A DNA stretch of 64,000 nt from Tanypteryx hageni (lineage: Eukaryota; Arthropoda; Insecta; Odonata; Petaluridae). Within the stretch, counting starts at the first letter, position 1; each line of letters opens with the position of its first letter. The stretch spans positions 21,856,880 through 21,920,879 of the forward strand of contig CM054114.1 in the NCBI GenBank assembly GCA_028673005.1. The letters run 5' to 3'. A program made the translations under genes and the position numbers. Below are positions 21,657 to 31,396 of the stretch, piece after piece. The notes below the pieces were generated by a model. The model worked only from the letters and a program-made list of their open reading frames with translations, did not search any database and had not been told where the DNA came from.

Positions 21657-21725
21657 CAGACAGACAGACAAACGACTTTATTAGGGCGAAACTGAGACTA
21701 TGTAGTCCCTTCTTACATTTAACCC
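21657..21725 (-). mobile_element. Retroposon 3' tail (family T), copy 1
   Basis: On the minus strand: GGGTTAAATGTAAGAAGGGA, then TTTCGCCCTAATAAAGTCG and (TCTG)n, then directly into a pyrimidine array. Matches the tails at 21889-21946, 62638-62705 and 63582-63650. The TAAAG-(TCTR)n ending is typical of a LINE or its SINE partner. The body was not recognised. Confidence 0.75.
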
Positions 21726-21995
21726 TTTGGAGGAGAGGGAGGGGGGAGAGGGGAGGAGGAGAGGGAGGTGGCGAGAGGGAAGGAGAGGGAGGGGGCGAGA
21801 TGGAAGGAGAGGGAGGGGAGGAGGAGAGGGGGGCGAGAGGAGAGAGAGAGGGAGGGGGCGAGAGGGAAGGAGAGGGAGGGGAGGAGGACAGACAGACAAA
21901 CGACTTTATTAGGGCGAAATTGAGACTATGTAGTCCCTTCTTGCATGAGGGGGGCGAGAGGAGCAAGAGAGGGAGGGGGCAAAGGGGGAGAGGGA
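21726..21995. repeat. Purine-rich (GGGAGGGGAGGAGAGGGAG-type) array
   Basis: Almost pure purine on the plus strand (polypyrimidine on the minus), interrupted at 21889-21946 by the second family T tail. Long open frames on both strands are repeat artefacts. Such tracts can form triplex DNA. Confidence 0.95.
21889..21946 (-). mobile_element. Retroposon 3' tail (family T), copy 2
   Basis: Nearly identical to copy 1 (GCAAGAAGGGACTACATAGT, TTTCGCCCTAATAAAGTCG, (TCTG)n). Either an independent insertion or part of a tandem duplication of tail plus array. Confidence 0.8.
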
Positions 21996-22356
21996 GTGAA
22001 ATTCAGTTCGCATACGCAGAGGGCACACGTTGCAATTATTAGAGGGAATGCTAAGTTAGAAAAATAAACAAAGCGAAGCCCATGCGAACGCTACAAGGAG
22101 TAACAGGTGGTGTCGTCGGGTGAAAGAAAGTGAAAACATATAAATCGACATATGGATTCGCTATTTAAGGAATGAACGAAAGGCACCTACTCAGATCTGC
22201 TTTGATCATCGTACGCAAACCTGATATAAGGCCTAGTCCACCGCCAAGCGCCATTAAGCAAGCGAAAAGTTCTGAACAGCTTAAATTAATATTACTCTCC
22301 ATAAGAATTTCAGTGGGAACGAGCTAAAATGTTTTCCTTAAATATAATAAAAATGT

Positions 22357-22410
22357 TCGGTTCGATTCTCGGCCAAGTGCAGGATTTATCTCCTTCTCAA
22401 ATGTCAAAAT
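22357..22410 (+). mobile_element. tRNA-Thr-like SINE, 5'-truncated copy
   Basis: Has box B (GGTTCGATTC) and the family tail CAGGATTTATCTCCTTCTCA, then AATGTCAAAAT, but no box A. Same family as 22591-22698. Confidence 0.75.
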
Positions 22411-22590
22411 GTAGTTTACGCTTTACGAGCACATGCATAAAACGTCATTTCCTCAACTTTCCAGCTTGTTATTCAAGTAGCGTTTTTCCGCGATGTCTCT
22501 GTGAGGACGTTTAGTGTTGGAGGTTTACTACTCAGCTAGCCCTTCCTTCTTCATCGTAAGTACCCCAATTCGAGAATGGATAATCATGCT

Positions 22591-22698
22591 GGCTTTATAG
22601 CTTAGTTGGTTAAAGCGCCTATCCGGCAAACGGGGAGACCCGGGTTCGAGTCTCGGTGAAGTACAGGATTTTGTCTCCTTCTCAAATGTCAAAATTGA
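22591..22698 (+). mobile_element. tRNA-Thr-like SINE with both polymerase III boxes
   Basis: The head resembles tRNA-Thr: box A TAGCTTAGTTGG at 22598 and box B GTTCGAGTC at 22644-22652, at normal spacing. The acceptor stem pairs imperfectly and the base before the would-be anticodon is C rather than U. The sequence continues into the same 3' block as 22357-22410 (CAGGATTTTGTCTCCTTCTC). I therefore call a SINE rather than a functional tRNA gene. Confidence 0.75.
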
Positions 22699-25454
22699 AT
22701 AAAAACGTTCTTAACTGTTTTGAAAATAGTTAACTTAACCTTATAGAACGAGGCGAGATGTAAATACCACGTATTTGCCAAAATACACGACTTGAAACAA
22801 AACGCATTCGCTTGAAGTCTCCAATAGTAGTTTAACGAGAATTACTCGAGGACTTTTCAAAGTTTCGTAATTCCAATTAACTGGTGATTTAAATTAGTAA
22901 TGAAAAATAGAAATCGTTTTAAATCTTCAGTATGCCCACTAGCTTCAAGGTGCCGTTTAGTGTCATTTTTCTTATTTTATTTTCAAACGATCAACTTTTT
23001 TCGACTGCTACAAATTTTAATAAACGATACTGCAATAAAAATTAATACATATATATTTGGCCACCTTTTTGAAACACTTTGCTAAATTGTAGAGAAGAAT
23101 TTGATTTTTTTTTCACAAAAAAAAAATAATTTTTGCCATTAGAATTTATCTTTTTTTCTTGTGTGTATTTTTACTTTCAACCTTCAAAACCCATTCATTG
23201 GCCTATATTTTTCAATGTGATGATAGCAGCCGCAAAAGTCGAAATCTTACTCTTACCCGTTGCCATATGATGCGTTTATTCTCTTTACCCACTGCATGCT
23301 TTTTAATTCCATAATTCGTCAAAAATATCAACTTTAAAAAAGTTTTTAAAACTCCGCATGAATCCTAATTTCTGGATTACCCTTTTTTCCGAATTCCGTT
23401 GCTGCGGTTTTATCTGTTGTCTTTGGCTATTGGATAAGTTATTAACTTATGTCTCGTCATTTTTAAATGCATATTTTTTGTTAGCCGGGAAATGGAGTCT
23501 CGTTGATCACCACAATTATGAAATCTCTTTTTCTTAACGCCGCATCCTCCTTCCGACCGCCTCTTGCAACCGTCTTCCCCCTCATTGGGGGATTCCCGTC
23601 TCCTTGACACCTCCCAATGCGACGCGATGATCGGTCCTAAAGGTGGCCACTTTTTGCTGCCCGTTGCGCCCTTTCCATTCTCAAAGCGACACCCCCACTG
23701 CGACGATGTCACGGCCGCTTGCATCTAGCATTTGTTGTAAGTAAGCGCACGCAACGAAGAGCTCATAAGACGGGCGTCACTTTTTTTCTCGGATACTCTC
23801 TTTGAAGACGCCGCCGTAGAGTTTCTGCGTCACAGAATCGAGACCGTGAAATTCCGTTCCCTGTTGGTCTTTTTGGAAAGTCATCCTTGTCAGCAAAATT
23901 TGGCGTACGATAAAGGGAACGAGCTAAATCATGATTGACGTTGGCATCGACAGATTCGTAAATAAAAACCATGTTCGAGGCTCTATGTTATGTTTTCGAA
24001 TTGTCTTTGTGTTTATTAATATTTTTCCTCTTTCCTAAATGAATTTCAAAAATGAATTACCCAGTTTGCATTAAATTTTGAGCCCAGTCGATCGGCAAGG
24101 TACATCAATTAGCCATATAACGGTAGGGCAATCCAAAGTTGCCATGGTAACTCTTTTATCGTCGAGTCTAACAACATTTCGGTCAACGTTCACGCAATGG
24201 AGTTTCTTTCATGTCCTGGTTTTATATGAAATTTTGATAGCACTTAAAGTCGAGATCAAGTTTTTAGAATCTTCCTTCACAAAATTCAATATCACGTACA
24301 CGCGGCGATTGCCTTAAATGTCAGGTAAGAATGATTTGACGGAAAAATATTTATGTTTAACGAAGTAGTGGTGCTATAAAGCTAAATAACATCCGAAAGT
24401 GATGCTTACCTCGTGAATCTGTCATTGAAAAGCAGACAAATATTCTATACTCGATTTAAATTGAATTTCCAGCCATGAACGTGGTGTTATGAATATTAGA
24501 TGTGTAATTTGTCCATTTAGTAATGTGAAAGCTAAATTCTCGGTAGTTGTCATTTTTTAATCCATCAGAAGAATCCTTACCGTACCTTGCTCCATCTATC
24601 CCAACTTGAGACGAGTGTACATATCTTGTTTTAAATGGATCACTTGTGCATTTTAAGTGAAACTTTTTGGCGATTTCTCTCTGTTGATTTTTCTCACTTA
24701 GCGACTCTAACGAAGCGAAAAATGAAACCCTCGCGAAATTTAGTGCACTCTAAAGTCCGTCTAAGTCTCTTTGAGAAATTCTGTACCAGACCGTGGAAGA
24801 TGAACGATCGGCCAAAGGTAAACGTTGTCCTTCGCTGTAATGAGGCCTTCATTTCAAGGCTACGGAAACTGTTTTGAGGCGACTTGGGTCGAAAAAATGA
24901 AAAATTTTCGTGTGTAACCTTATTTTTAAAAAATTCGCTGGAAAACCACCCTTTTTAATAAATTCGGCGGTGGACTGATTAAGACCTTTTATGTTGACAG
25001 TGAGCGGAAATTATCTTACACACGCGGATACGTAGCCTAAAGAAGTGACAGCGAATTATAATTAGAGGAAAGAAATTTGTGTACAAGTCACCGAAAGGAA
25101 TTTCCTCCCATTTCCAACGCTATTGAAAGGGAGATTTGTTCTTGCACAATACATAAACTAAATACCTCCTTTAAAGGGTCGGCCGGGTGCCTCAAACTCT
25201 AGATTCATAGGGGCCAAACGGATAAATTTGAAGCACAGAGCGGGTAGCGCATCACGGTAATGAGCTTAAATATCTTGCCAAACTTAAACGCATAACAATA
25301 ACGGTGTATCAGAATATAATAAAACCCCTATTCTCTTGGTCATTTTGTCCGTAACGCTCAATGTCTCAGCCGTTTCTTCAGCCAATTCAACCATGTAGTA
25401 GTAATTGATTTTTTAAGACCTTCGACGGCTTTGGTCATTTTGCACTGTCATCAA
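22699..25454. other. No gene recognised
   Basis: AT-rich, then mixed sequence. The open frames at 23410-23724 (-), 24078-24317 (+) and 24635-24877 (+) show no recognisable domain. Between 24880 and 25300 the sequence looks repeat-derived but unplaceable. Confidence 0.45.
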
Positions 25455-25722
25455 CTGGACGTTCGCTCAGAAGGGAGGAGGGAAACCCGGCGCCAGTATT
25501 AGCCTACTCTTTACGAAAAGCATCAAGGGAACCAACTGCTTAACGCCCCTTCCGAAGGACGGAACGCTGAATTTGCGCGGTCTCCACAATTCACACAAAC
25601 AGGGGATCGGGCAACCTCGGAAAAAAATCCTACTTGCGCTGGATTCGTGCCCGCTGCCCCTTCGAACTGCAGGCGAGTAACAGCGTCCTAACCACTACAC
25701 CACCGGACCCCTCTCCCCCCCA
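25455..25722 (-). mobile_element. SINE family S, minus-strand copy
   Basis: On the minus strand: TGGTGTAGTGGTTAGGACGC (box A), a degraded box B, TAGGATTTTTTTCCGAGG, CGTCCTTCGGAAGGGGCGTT, TTCGTAAAGAGTAGGCTAAT, CGCCGGGTTTCCCTCCTCCC. The order is the same as in the copies at 13210, 31056, 53470 and 55154. Confidence 0.88.
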
Positions 25723-25774
25723 TTTCAACCGCATTTGGTAGGGTTGCTTTGCTATAATTTTATAATAAAATGGT

Positions 25775-26104
25775 CTGATAGAAGGATAAGACTCCAGCCA
25801 AAAACAAGTGGTACTAGCCCGATGCATTTCGCCCACTAAGTGGGCATTTTCAAGGGCGATGTTCCTTCGACAGCGAACAGGGTCGACTGTGCAGGACTGG
25901 AGGGACCAAGGGTGGAGAAAGAACGAAAGACAAAATGTTTTTCTTTTGTCTTTCGTTCTTTCTCCACCCTTGGTCCCTCCACTCCTGCACAGTCGACCCT
26001 GTTCGCTGTCGAAGGAACATCGCCCTTGAGAATGCCCACTTAGTGGGCGAAATGCATCGGGCTAGTGCCACTTGTTTTTGGCTGGAGTCTTATCCTTCTA
26101 TCAG
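25775..26104. repeat. Near-perfect 330-bp palindrome (161-bp arms, 8-nt loop)
   Basis: Arms 25775-25935 and 25944-26104 are inverted copies with no indels and three differences, two of which would be G-U pairs in RNA. The loop is TGTTTTTC. The arm also contains a small inner palindrome, GCCCACTAAGTGGGC. The flank AATAAAATGGT occurs right before the left arm (25764-25774) and again at 26140-26150. Candidates: foldback element, hairpin-RNA source, recent inverted duplication, or an assembly fold. The similar frames on both strands are mirror images and not genes. Confidence 0.95.
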
Positions 26105-26150
26105 TTTACGCCCAAAGTGTTTTGAGCCATCTTTGATTAATAAAATGGTA

Positions 26151-26799
26151 TAATTTGTTTTTTATAGTTTAATTACAACCCCCGTTTTTAACGGGCTAAT
26201 TCATCTAGTATTTTAATAAATAGCTAAAATTTCCTTCGATTCGTGAAAGTGAAGCATTGTGTAGTATCTAAGTGTCACTCCGTTCTCCTGCCTTCTTCGC
26301 TCGGCGTCGGCCATTGATTAATCTTTTAAAACCAACCGTGAATCAAATCACTTCGTGCCTCCAAAAATAATTAAGTATCCGTCTGGCGGCGGCTTATATT
26401 GCGAAAATAGACCTTGGCGCACTTAAGGCTCCGACTGAAACTTCGCCGTGCAATATTATCTTCGCCCCCTCTTTCTCTTTTTCGAGTAAGCTCTTTTCAG
26501 GCGTTCGTTTCACAGATCTCCGTCACGAGCGCAGCGAACTATTTAAAAAAAGCTCTTAAAAGTGGGTTAAGGGCCTTCTCGGACGGACCCGTTTGTCCAC
26601 GGTCGGCATCTCCCGTTCGGCGCGGCAGTCCTGGCTTCGATCTCTCCCGCCCCGCCGCTAGAGTGCTTCTTGATGCGTTTGGGTGTATCTGGGTGCAGGA
26701 TGGGAAGAGGGGGATGCGAAAGCGGCCGCCTCGGATGGAAAAAAAACCCGTAGCGGTTTTTCATTCGCGGAGGGGAAGAGATAAATTGTGGGGAATATT
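26151..26799. other. No gene recognised; GC-rich segment
   Basis: About 26410-26800 is GC-richer than its surroundings and has overlapping frames on both strands, none with a domain. An upstream CpG-rich region of an unseen gene is possible but not supported. Confidence 0.4.
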
Positions 26800-26814
26800 T
26801 GAAGGAGGGCGGGA

Positions 26815-26926
26815 GGGGGTGGATGGTAGGTGGGGGCGGGAGGGCAGGTGGGGGCGGGAGGGCAGGTGGGGGCGGGAGGGTAGGTGGGGGCGGGAGGGTA
26901 GGTGGGGGTGGAGTGCGGGAGGGGGT
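26815..26926 (+). repeat. G-rich minisatellite (18-bp unit), left part
   Basis: Units of GGTGGGGGCGGGAGGGCA or the GTA variant. Every unit supplies several runs of three or more G, a clear G-quadruplex pattern on the plus strand. The array resumes at 28694 after the insertion. Confidence 0.95.
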
Positions 26927-27126
26927 TAGGGTTGCCAACTTTTTAACGGAGAAATACGGGACAACCTGTTTGGAAGACTTAATAAGAATTTTTTTAGTCA
27001 TTTCAATTTTTTTATTTAAATTGTGCAAATATCAAAAATGTAAATTTTAAAATACTAAAATTAAACACACATTTACTTTTTTCAACTGTACTTCTTTGCT
27101 GATTTTACTGCAGTTGAAAGTTCTAA

Positions 27127-27550
27127 AGTGTCCCACGGATGATGTGTAAATATTTTTGTTGAATTTACACATTAAGGGGTGATCTTAGGTCAATGAAACT
27201 TGGCACACCCCTTGCCCTGGGTTCTGAGATTCGAGAAAGGGAAATGCCAAGTCGGTGTGTTGCTGATTTTACCCAATTTCGGGGGTGAAATACAATTTTT
27301 GGAAAAAACATTTTTGGAATTCGCGAGAGAAAAGTTGGTCGGGCGTTTTCGACGCCGCTGATTACAGAAATGAAATCAGTTTTAACCCCCGACCCACCCA
27401 TAAGGCAGGGATAACCTAACCTAACTACCCCTATGAGAAACAAGTTACAGCATTCATAAAAAAACCCTACCTCAAGGGTTTCATTGACCTATGATCACCC
27501 CTTGATGTGTAAATTCAACAAAAACCTTTACACATCATCCGCGGGACGCT
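27127..27550. mobile_element. Nested MITE B with long (about 65 bp) TIRs
   Basis: Left AGTGTCCCACGGATGATGTG and right complement AGCGTCCCGCGGATGATGTG continue as TTTTTGTTGAATTTACACAT and AAGGGGTGAT, then AGGTCAATGAAAC on both sides. A clear target duplication was not found. It lies inside element A. Confidence 0.8.
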
Positions 27551-27976
27551 CTCTGTATATCACTTTTAATAAACTGAAAAATTACAACATATCAGAATTA
27601 ATATGATCAACCCTTTCGTAATAAAATTGTAAGGTGTGGACACATCTCACCCCTCGGTGAATACAAATTAACTTAAAACTATCACAATAATATCCTCCAT
27701 TAATCAAATAATAGAATCCAATTCAACCCGTCAACAGCTTATCTATTATCAAATATAATATGAAGTTTCAGTGTTGATATGTTTGTTAGCTAAATGGGAA
27801 TTTTCACCTTTGTAGAAGCGTGTAACCTGTAAATGAACCAGGTAGGAAAGTATAACGTGAGTCTTATTATTCCGTCCATAATATCCAGGATCAATTTTAA
27901 TAAATTGTTAGGTAATGTAACGCGCTAGTTAAAAAAGAAAGTATAATTTAAAATACGGGGAAAAACAGCGTCCCGT

Positions 27977-28618
27977 ATAAGGTTGGTTTGCACGGTGCCA
28001 GTGCCCTGGGGCCAGTGGGCTAGCTGCCAGTGAACTGGTATGCCTGAAAGTGTTTACACGGTTGTTGTACTGTCTTCACTCGAGTAGGAATAAAAATGGT
28101 GGAAGTTGTTCGCGCGAGGGTGGATGTGGTATCTGAAATGCTTATTGATGAACTGAAAATCAATCACTGGAAGCAAAAACGTCGCGTTCGTAGAATGTGG
28201 GTGCATGACTGGATTCAAAGACACGAAACATTAGGGGCTTCTGCTTGCTGTTTAACAGAAGTCGCACGAGAACATCCTTCTACTAACAAAAACAATTTGC
28301 AGTTGACCTGTGCTTAATTGCACTTTTGTTTTTATAATCCGCGCGAGCAGAGTTCCACAAATACATCCTTCATATAACTCCACAAATTTCAATGTCCCTT
28401 TCTCTATCCACTTAAAAGTCGACATTTTTTACTTTCCTACTGGTTCACTGGCACGCCGAAAAGTTGGAAGCGGACCAACTTACTGGCACGGTGCTAGTTG
28501 ACTTGCCTATTCACTGGTGCGACCTGCCGACATAAAGTCAGTAACGCGCTAGTGCTGCGCGCGCAAGCATTTTTCTTGACTGGCACCAGTGCACTGGCAC
28601 CGTGCAAACCAACCTATA
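27977..28618 (+). mobile_element. Nested PIF/Harbinger element with 3-bp TSD
   Basis: The TIRs begin AGGTTGGTTTGCACGGTGCC on both sides (27980 and the complement ending at 28615). ATA is duplicated at 27977-27979 and 28616-28618. A 3-bp target and the inner HARBI1-like frame fit PIF/Harbinger. CCAGTG/CACTGG repeats crowd both subterminal regions. At 636 bp it is a deletion derivative. Confidence 0.88.
28096..28317 (+). pseudogene. PIF/Harbinger transposase, N-terminal fragment
   Basis: The 73-codon frame reads MVEVVRARVDVV, then RRVRRMWVHDWIQRHETLGA, then LTEVAREHPSTNKN. This matches the N-terminal region of HARBI1-like nucleases (rrvWvr.wi.rR...Gas..Ll.El...d...Y.n). The catalytic DDE region is missing altogether, because the right TIR follows within 300 bases. 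The start is about 116 bases inside the left TIR, as expected for the element's own gene. Internal deletion after residue 65 or so removed the enzyme. Confidence 0.75.
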
Positions 28619-28693
28619 GAGTTCTTACGGTAGGCGGGAAAGAAAGTAAAAATACGGGAAATCCCGTACAATACGGGACGGTTGGCAACCCTA

Positions 28694-28740
28694 GTGGGGG
28701 TGGAAGGCGGGAGGGGGTGGAGTGGAGTGGGAGATGGAGG
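28694..28740 (+). repeat. G-rich minisatellite, right part
   Basis: Continues the 26815-26926 array (GTGGGGGTGGAAGGCGGGAG) after element A, confirming insertion into a pre-existing array. Confidence 0.85.
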
Positions 28741-29038
28741 AAAGCGTTCTTCCACGATGACCTCTAAATGGAAAGGCTGTGATTTCGGTCGCCGGGTGCA
28801 CGAAACTCCATTCAGCGCTGCCTCTCTCGGGAAAATTCCGCGCCAAATGCCACCCGCCTCGAGGACGACGTGGCCTGTTTTAATCCGCCCGCGATATAAT
28901 TTTTGCATCGTTAAATCTCGTCGATGGCGGAATTGGACCGTCGTTTTTTCAAATGTGCAAAGTAAAAAAGAAAAAAGTTCGGTGATCGTCATAAGTAACC
29001 TAAATAATTAAAAAACAAACAGTTTAAAAAATATATTT
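28741..29038. other. No gene recognised
   Basis: GC-richer sequence with overlapping frames on both strands and no domain. Confidence 0.45.
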
Positions 29039-29384
29039 GCCTAAGGCTGGGGTCGGTAACATACGGCTAGCGGGCCGTATGCGGCCCCCGAGAGCAATTT
29101 ATGCGGCCCGCGGAACTATGACGAAAAGTGGTCGGTGAAATTTTATGTAAACAATTTCATATTTTTCAATAAAATTATGATCTCGAAACCTTTTCTGGCG
29201 AAGTTTTAACGCTAATAAATTATTTATACTTGATTTTCATTAATACGAGACCAGAGAATTTTTGTTGTAATCGCCCATCCATCCCGCCGAAGCGTCCGTG
29301 ACTTCCAATGCGGCCCTTCGTATCATTCACAACTGAGAATGAGGCCCAACATGCAGAAAAAGGTCGCCGATCCCTGGCTTAAGG
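29039..29384. mobile_element. hAT MITE with 8-bp TSD, copy 1
   Basis: Element 29047-29376. The ends CTGGGGTCGGTAAC and (complement) CAGGGATCGGCGACC are hAT termini. TSD GCCTAAGG/GCTTAAGG, 7 of 8. The interior GTATGCGGCCCCCGAGAGC, TTTATGCGGCCCGCG and the right-hand ATGCAGAAAAAGG block are shared with 54520-54836. Confidence 0.88.
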
Positions 29385-30648
29385 TATTTCCAGTAGACAA
29401 TCTATTTTCGATGAATTACCGCTGATGACTTGTAGCCGAAATGCGCATATGGCTTTTTAACATTGATGTGGCTATTGGGAATACCTGAGGCGAGTACATT
29501 TTTTTAATTGCTTGTTCTTGATTTTTTGAGCCATAAGACCAGCTCGATAGTTCTCTGTTGAACCTAAATAATATTATGAAAAGCTTGTAATAAACGCTCG
29601 ATTCCTGTGTTAGAGATATCACACTGCAATACCTAACGGCATTAGTTTTTTTAAGCGAAAGAATTTGAAAAACCTCCTTTTTTCGAATGCAAAAGTGTGT
29701 CTTGAACCGGAATTCTGGAATTTTATTGTTTCCGTAACTCGCGAAAATATCATCCCAACCTCGTAATTGTGAGTGCTAGTGGCGTGCTGGGCTTCCAGAG
29801 TATAAAAGGCTCAATGCCGCAAAAAATGCTTTTCGGAACGTAACTTGTGATTACATCATCATCATTGGCAACGCCAATTACGAACCCTGACAGAAAATCT
29901 ATTTTTAGAAATTATGCAGCGTCCTTATGAGAGATATTCCTGTGAAGTACTTTAGGGCGAAATTGTTGGTTCTTTTCAAAATATATCGACTTGCGTGAAT
30001 GTGATATCAAATTTAGATAAAATTATCCTTATTTTGTTATGTTGGTGACATTCGTCCCGGCTGACCTCTTCCCTCTTTCTACATATATGCATTGGTGACA
30101 TTCCCTGTGAAACTCAATGTTCGACAACACACTTCCTCGCCGCAATGATAACCAAATATATAAGACCCTTATACGTGACTCGATGCACGAAACGGACTTT
30201 CATTTGCGTGGTCTTCATAATTATCTTTTTAAAAGAAAATAGAAAGCTTTTTTAGTTGCATATTCAATGCGCCGACTTGTTTGAAATATTAATTTTGCTT
30301 TCAAAGATTGAGGAAGTGTCTCTCACGCGATGGAATCGCAAACGACCGCTCGATAATCTTGCAGGAGTTCGATTCGTGTAGTGTCATGGGTATAATTCCG
30401 TCGCTTTAAAATCTACGCTTCCATATTTCGCCCGTGACTCGTGAGTCGGTGTCTTTTGCTGGCCGAGATCCGCGTCTTAAGCAGCTTAACAGCCTAGGAC
30501 CTGTTTTCCTTACATTCACCCGTGTTATGATGATATTTAAGTCAATAAAAAGAAGCCACGCGTGTCACTTTTCTCCCGTGATGACTAGATGACTAGGACG
30601 CGTCGCCAGAATTCATCTCGAAAGAGGCCGCTGTGCTGAGCTTATAAG
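29385..30648. other. No gene recognised
   Basis: A TATAAAAGGC lies near 29801 but no reading frame of note follows it. The rest is unremarkable AT-rich sequence. Confidence 0.45.
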
Positions 30649-30651
30649 ATA

Positions 30652-30682
<31 letters not shown>

Positions 30683-30690
30683 ATATATAG
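30649..30690. repeat. (TA)n microsatellite with TATG interruptions
   Basis: An imperfect TA run directly upstream of a TATAAAAGG box. Confidence 0.92.
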
Positions 30691-30697
30691 TTATAGT

Positions 30698-30706
30698 TAT
30701 AAAAGG
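30698..30706 (+). promoter_or_regulatory. TATA-box-like TATAAAAGG
   Basis: A consensus TATA box about 50 bases before a Met codon at 30750. An arthropod core promoter is possible. Chance is also likely because a TA microsatellite adjoins it. Confidence 0.3.
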
Positions 30707-30749
30707 AGGAAGCGAGCGATGAGAGAAGTTCACTCGGACGAATAATAAG

Positions 30750-30845
30750 ATGTCCGCGTTTAAAGAAGTGTTAGAAAAGTTTGGATTCCAGGAATACTAT
30801 TCCGACGGCAATATAAGCTCTGCGAGATACCATAAATTGATATAA
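30750..30845 (+). CDS. Small frame downstream of a TATA box, unrecognised
   Basis: 31 codons beginning MSAFKEVLEKFGFQEYY and ending in TAA. The start context ATAAGATG has an A at -4 and G at -1 only. It has no similarity that I recognise and no obvious splice donor at its end. Reported because of the well-placed TATA box and a composition that looks more protein-like than its surroundings. It could equally be chance. Confidence 0.2.
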   Translation: MSAFKEVLEKFGFQEYYSDGNISSARYHKLI

Positions 30846-30875
30846 CATCCGGTGCTCAAGTCCCTACGAGTCAAG

Positions 30876-30910
30876 GGGGAGCCGGTGGTGTAGCGTTTAG
30901 TGGTTGTTCC
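30876..30910 (+). mobile_element. SINE family S, head fragment
   Basis: GGGGAGCCGGTGGTGTAGCG is the 5' end and box A of the family, followed at once by unrelated C-rich sequence. The complete copy lies 150 bases downstream. Confidence 0.65.
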
Positions 30911-31055
30911 CATCCCCCCCCCTCCCCTCCTCCTGCCAGGCGAGAGCAGCCACAGGGAGAGACGAAGACGAAATACGCGCGAATCTCAATATTGCCAAAA
31001 ACATATCCCTCAGAAAAGCTGCAGCACTGTATTTCTCGTATGTGCCACTGGGTAA

Positions 31056-31396
31056 ATGGAGAAGCCGGTGGTGTAGTGGTTAGAATGTTGGCCCCGCCAT
31101 GATCTGCTAAAGCGACACCTGGTTCCAATCCTTAAGTATTTTTTCCGAGGACGTCCGGCCCCCTATTTGCGCGTGTTGGAACTAAGGAGACGAGGACAAA
31201 CCAATGAGAAAAAGAGAAATGAGGAGCGCGCTCAAACCTACACTCTGTCCTTCGGAAGGGACGTTAAGCCGTCGGCCCCCTTGGTGGTCTTCGTTAAGAG
31301 CAGGCTAAAAGCCGGCACCAGGTTTCTCTCCTCCCTTGCAATCCAGCTATTCATTGCACTACCTCTTAGATACCCATTGCGCATAAGCAAGAGGTG
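31056..31396 (+). mobile_element. SINE family S, near full-length copy
   Basis: Box A TGGTGTAGTGG fits the consensus. Box B reads GGTTCCAATCC, with one mismatch. The body has CTGTCCTTCGGAAGGGACGT, TAAGAGCAGGCTAAAAGCCG and the tail GCTATTCATTGCACTACCTC ... CATTGCGCATAAGCAAG, closest to the 13210 copy. Confidence 0.88.

Larger units (their letters stand above)
26927..28693. mobile_element. Element A: TA-flanked TIR element holding two nested elements
   Basis: The ends are GGGTTGCCAAC at 26929 and its complement ending at 28691, with TA duplicated at 26927-26928 and 28692-28693. The subterminal ATACGGGA occurs inside both ends. It split the G-rich array. Without the two nested insertions about 0.7 kb remains, with no transposase frame. 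The TIR resembles that of 33298-33609 (GGCTTACCATA with an inner CCGGGA), suggesting a shared superfamily. Not classified further. Confidence 0.8.

Noticed and set aside
22591..22665. Possible tRNA gene
   Set aside because: Imperfect acceptor pairing, C in place of the universal U before the anticodon, and a 3' block shared with a truncated neighbour copy indicate a SINE head.
25808..26071. Similar 67-73 codon frames on both strands around 25.8-26.1 kb
   Set aside because: They mirror each other across the palindrome. The symmetry explains the frames.
27408..27425. Insect telomere-like CCTAA repeats
   Set aside because: Only two units, inside a MITE. Not a telomeric tract.
29799..29810. TATAAAAGG box near 29.8 kb
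   Set aside because: No reading frame or splice site of note follows it. Probably chance.
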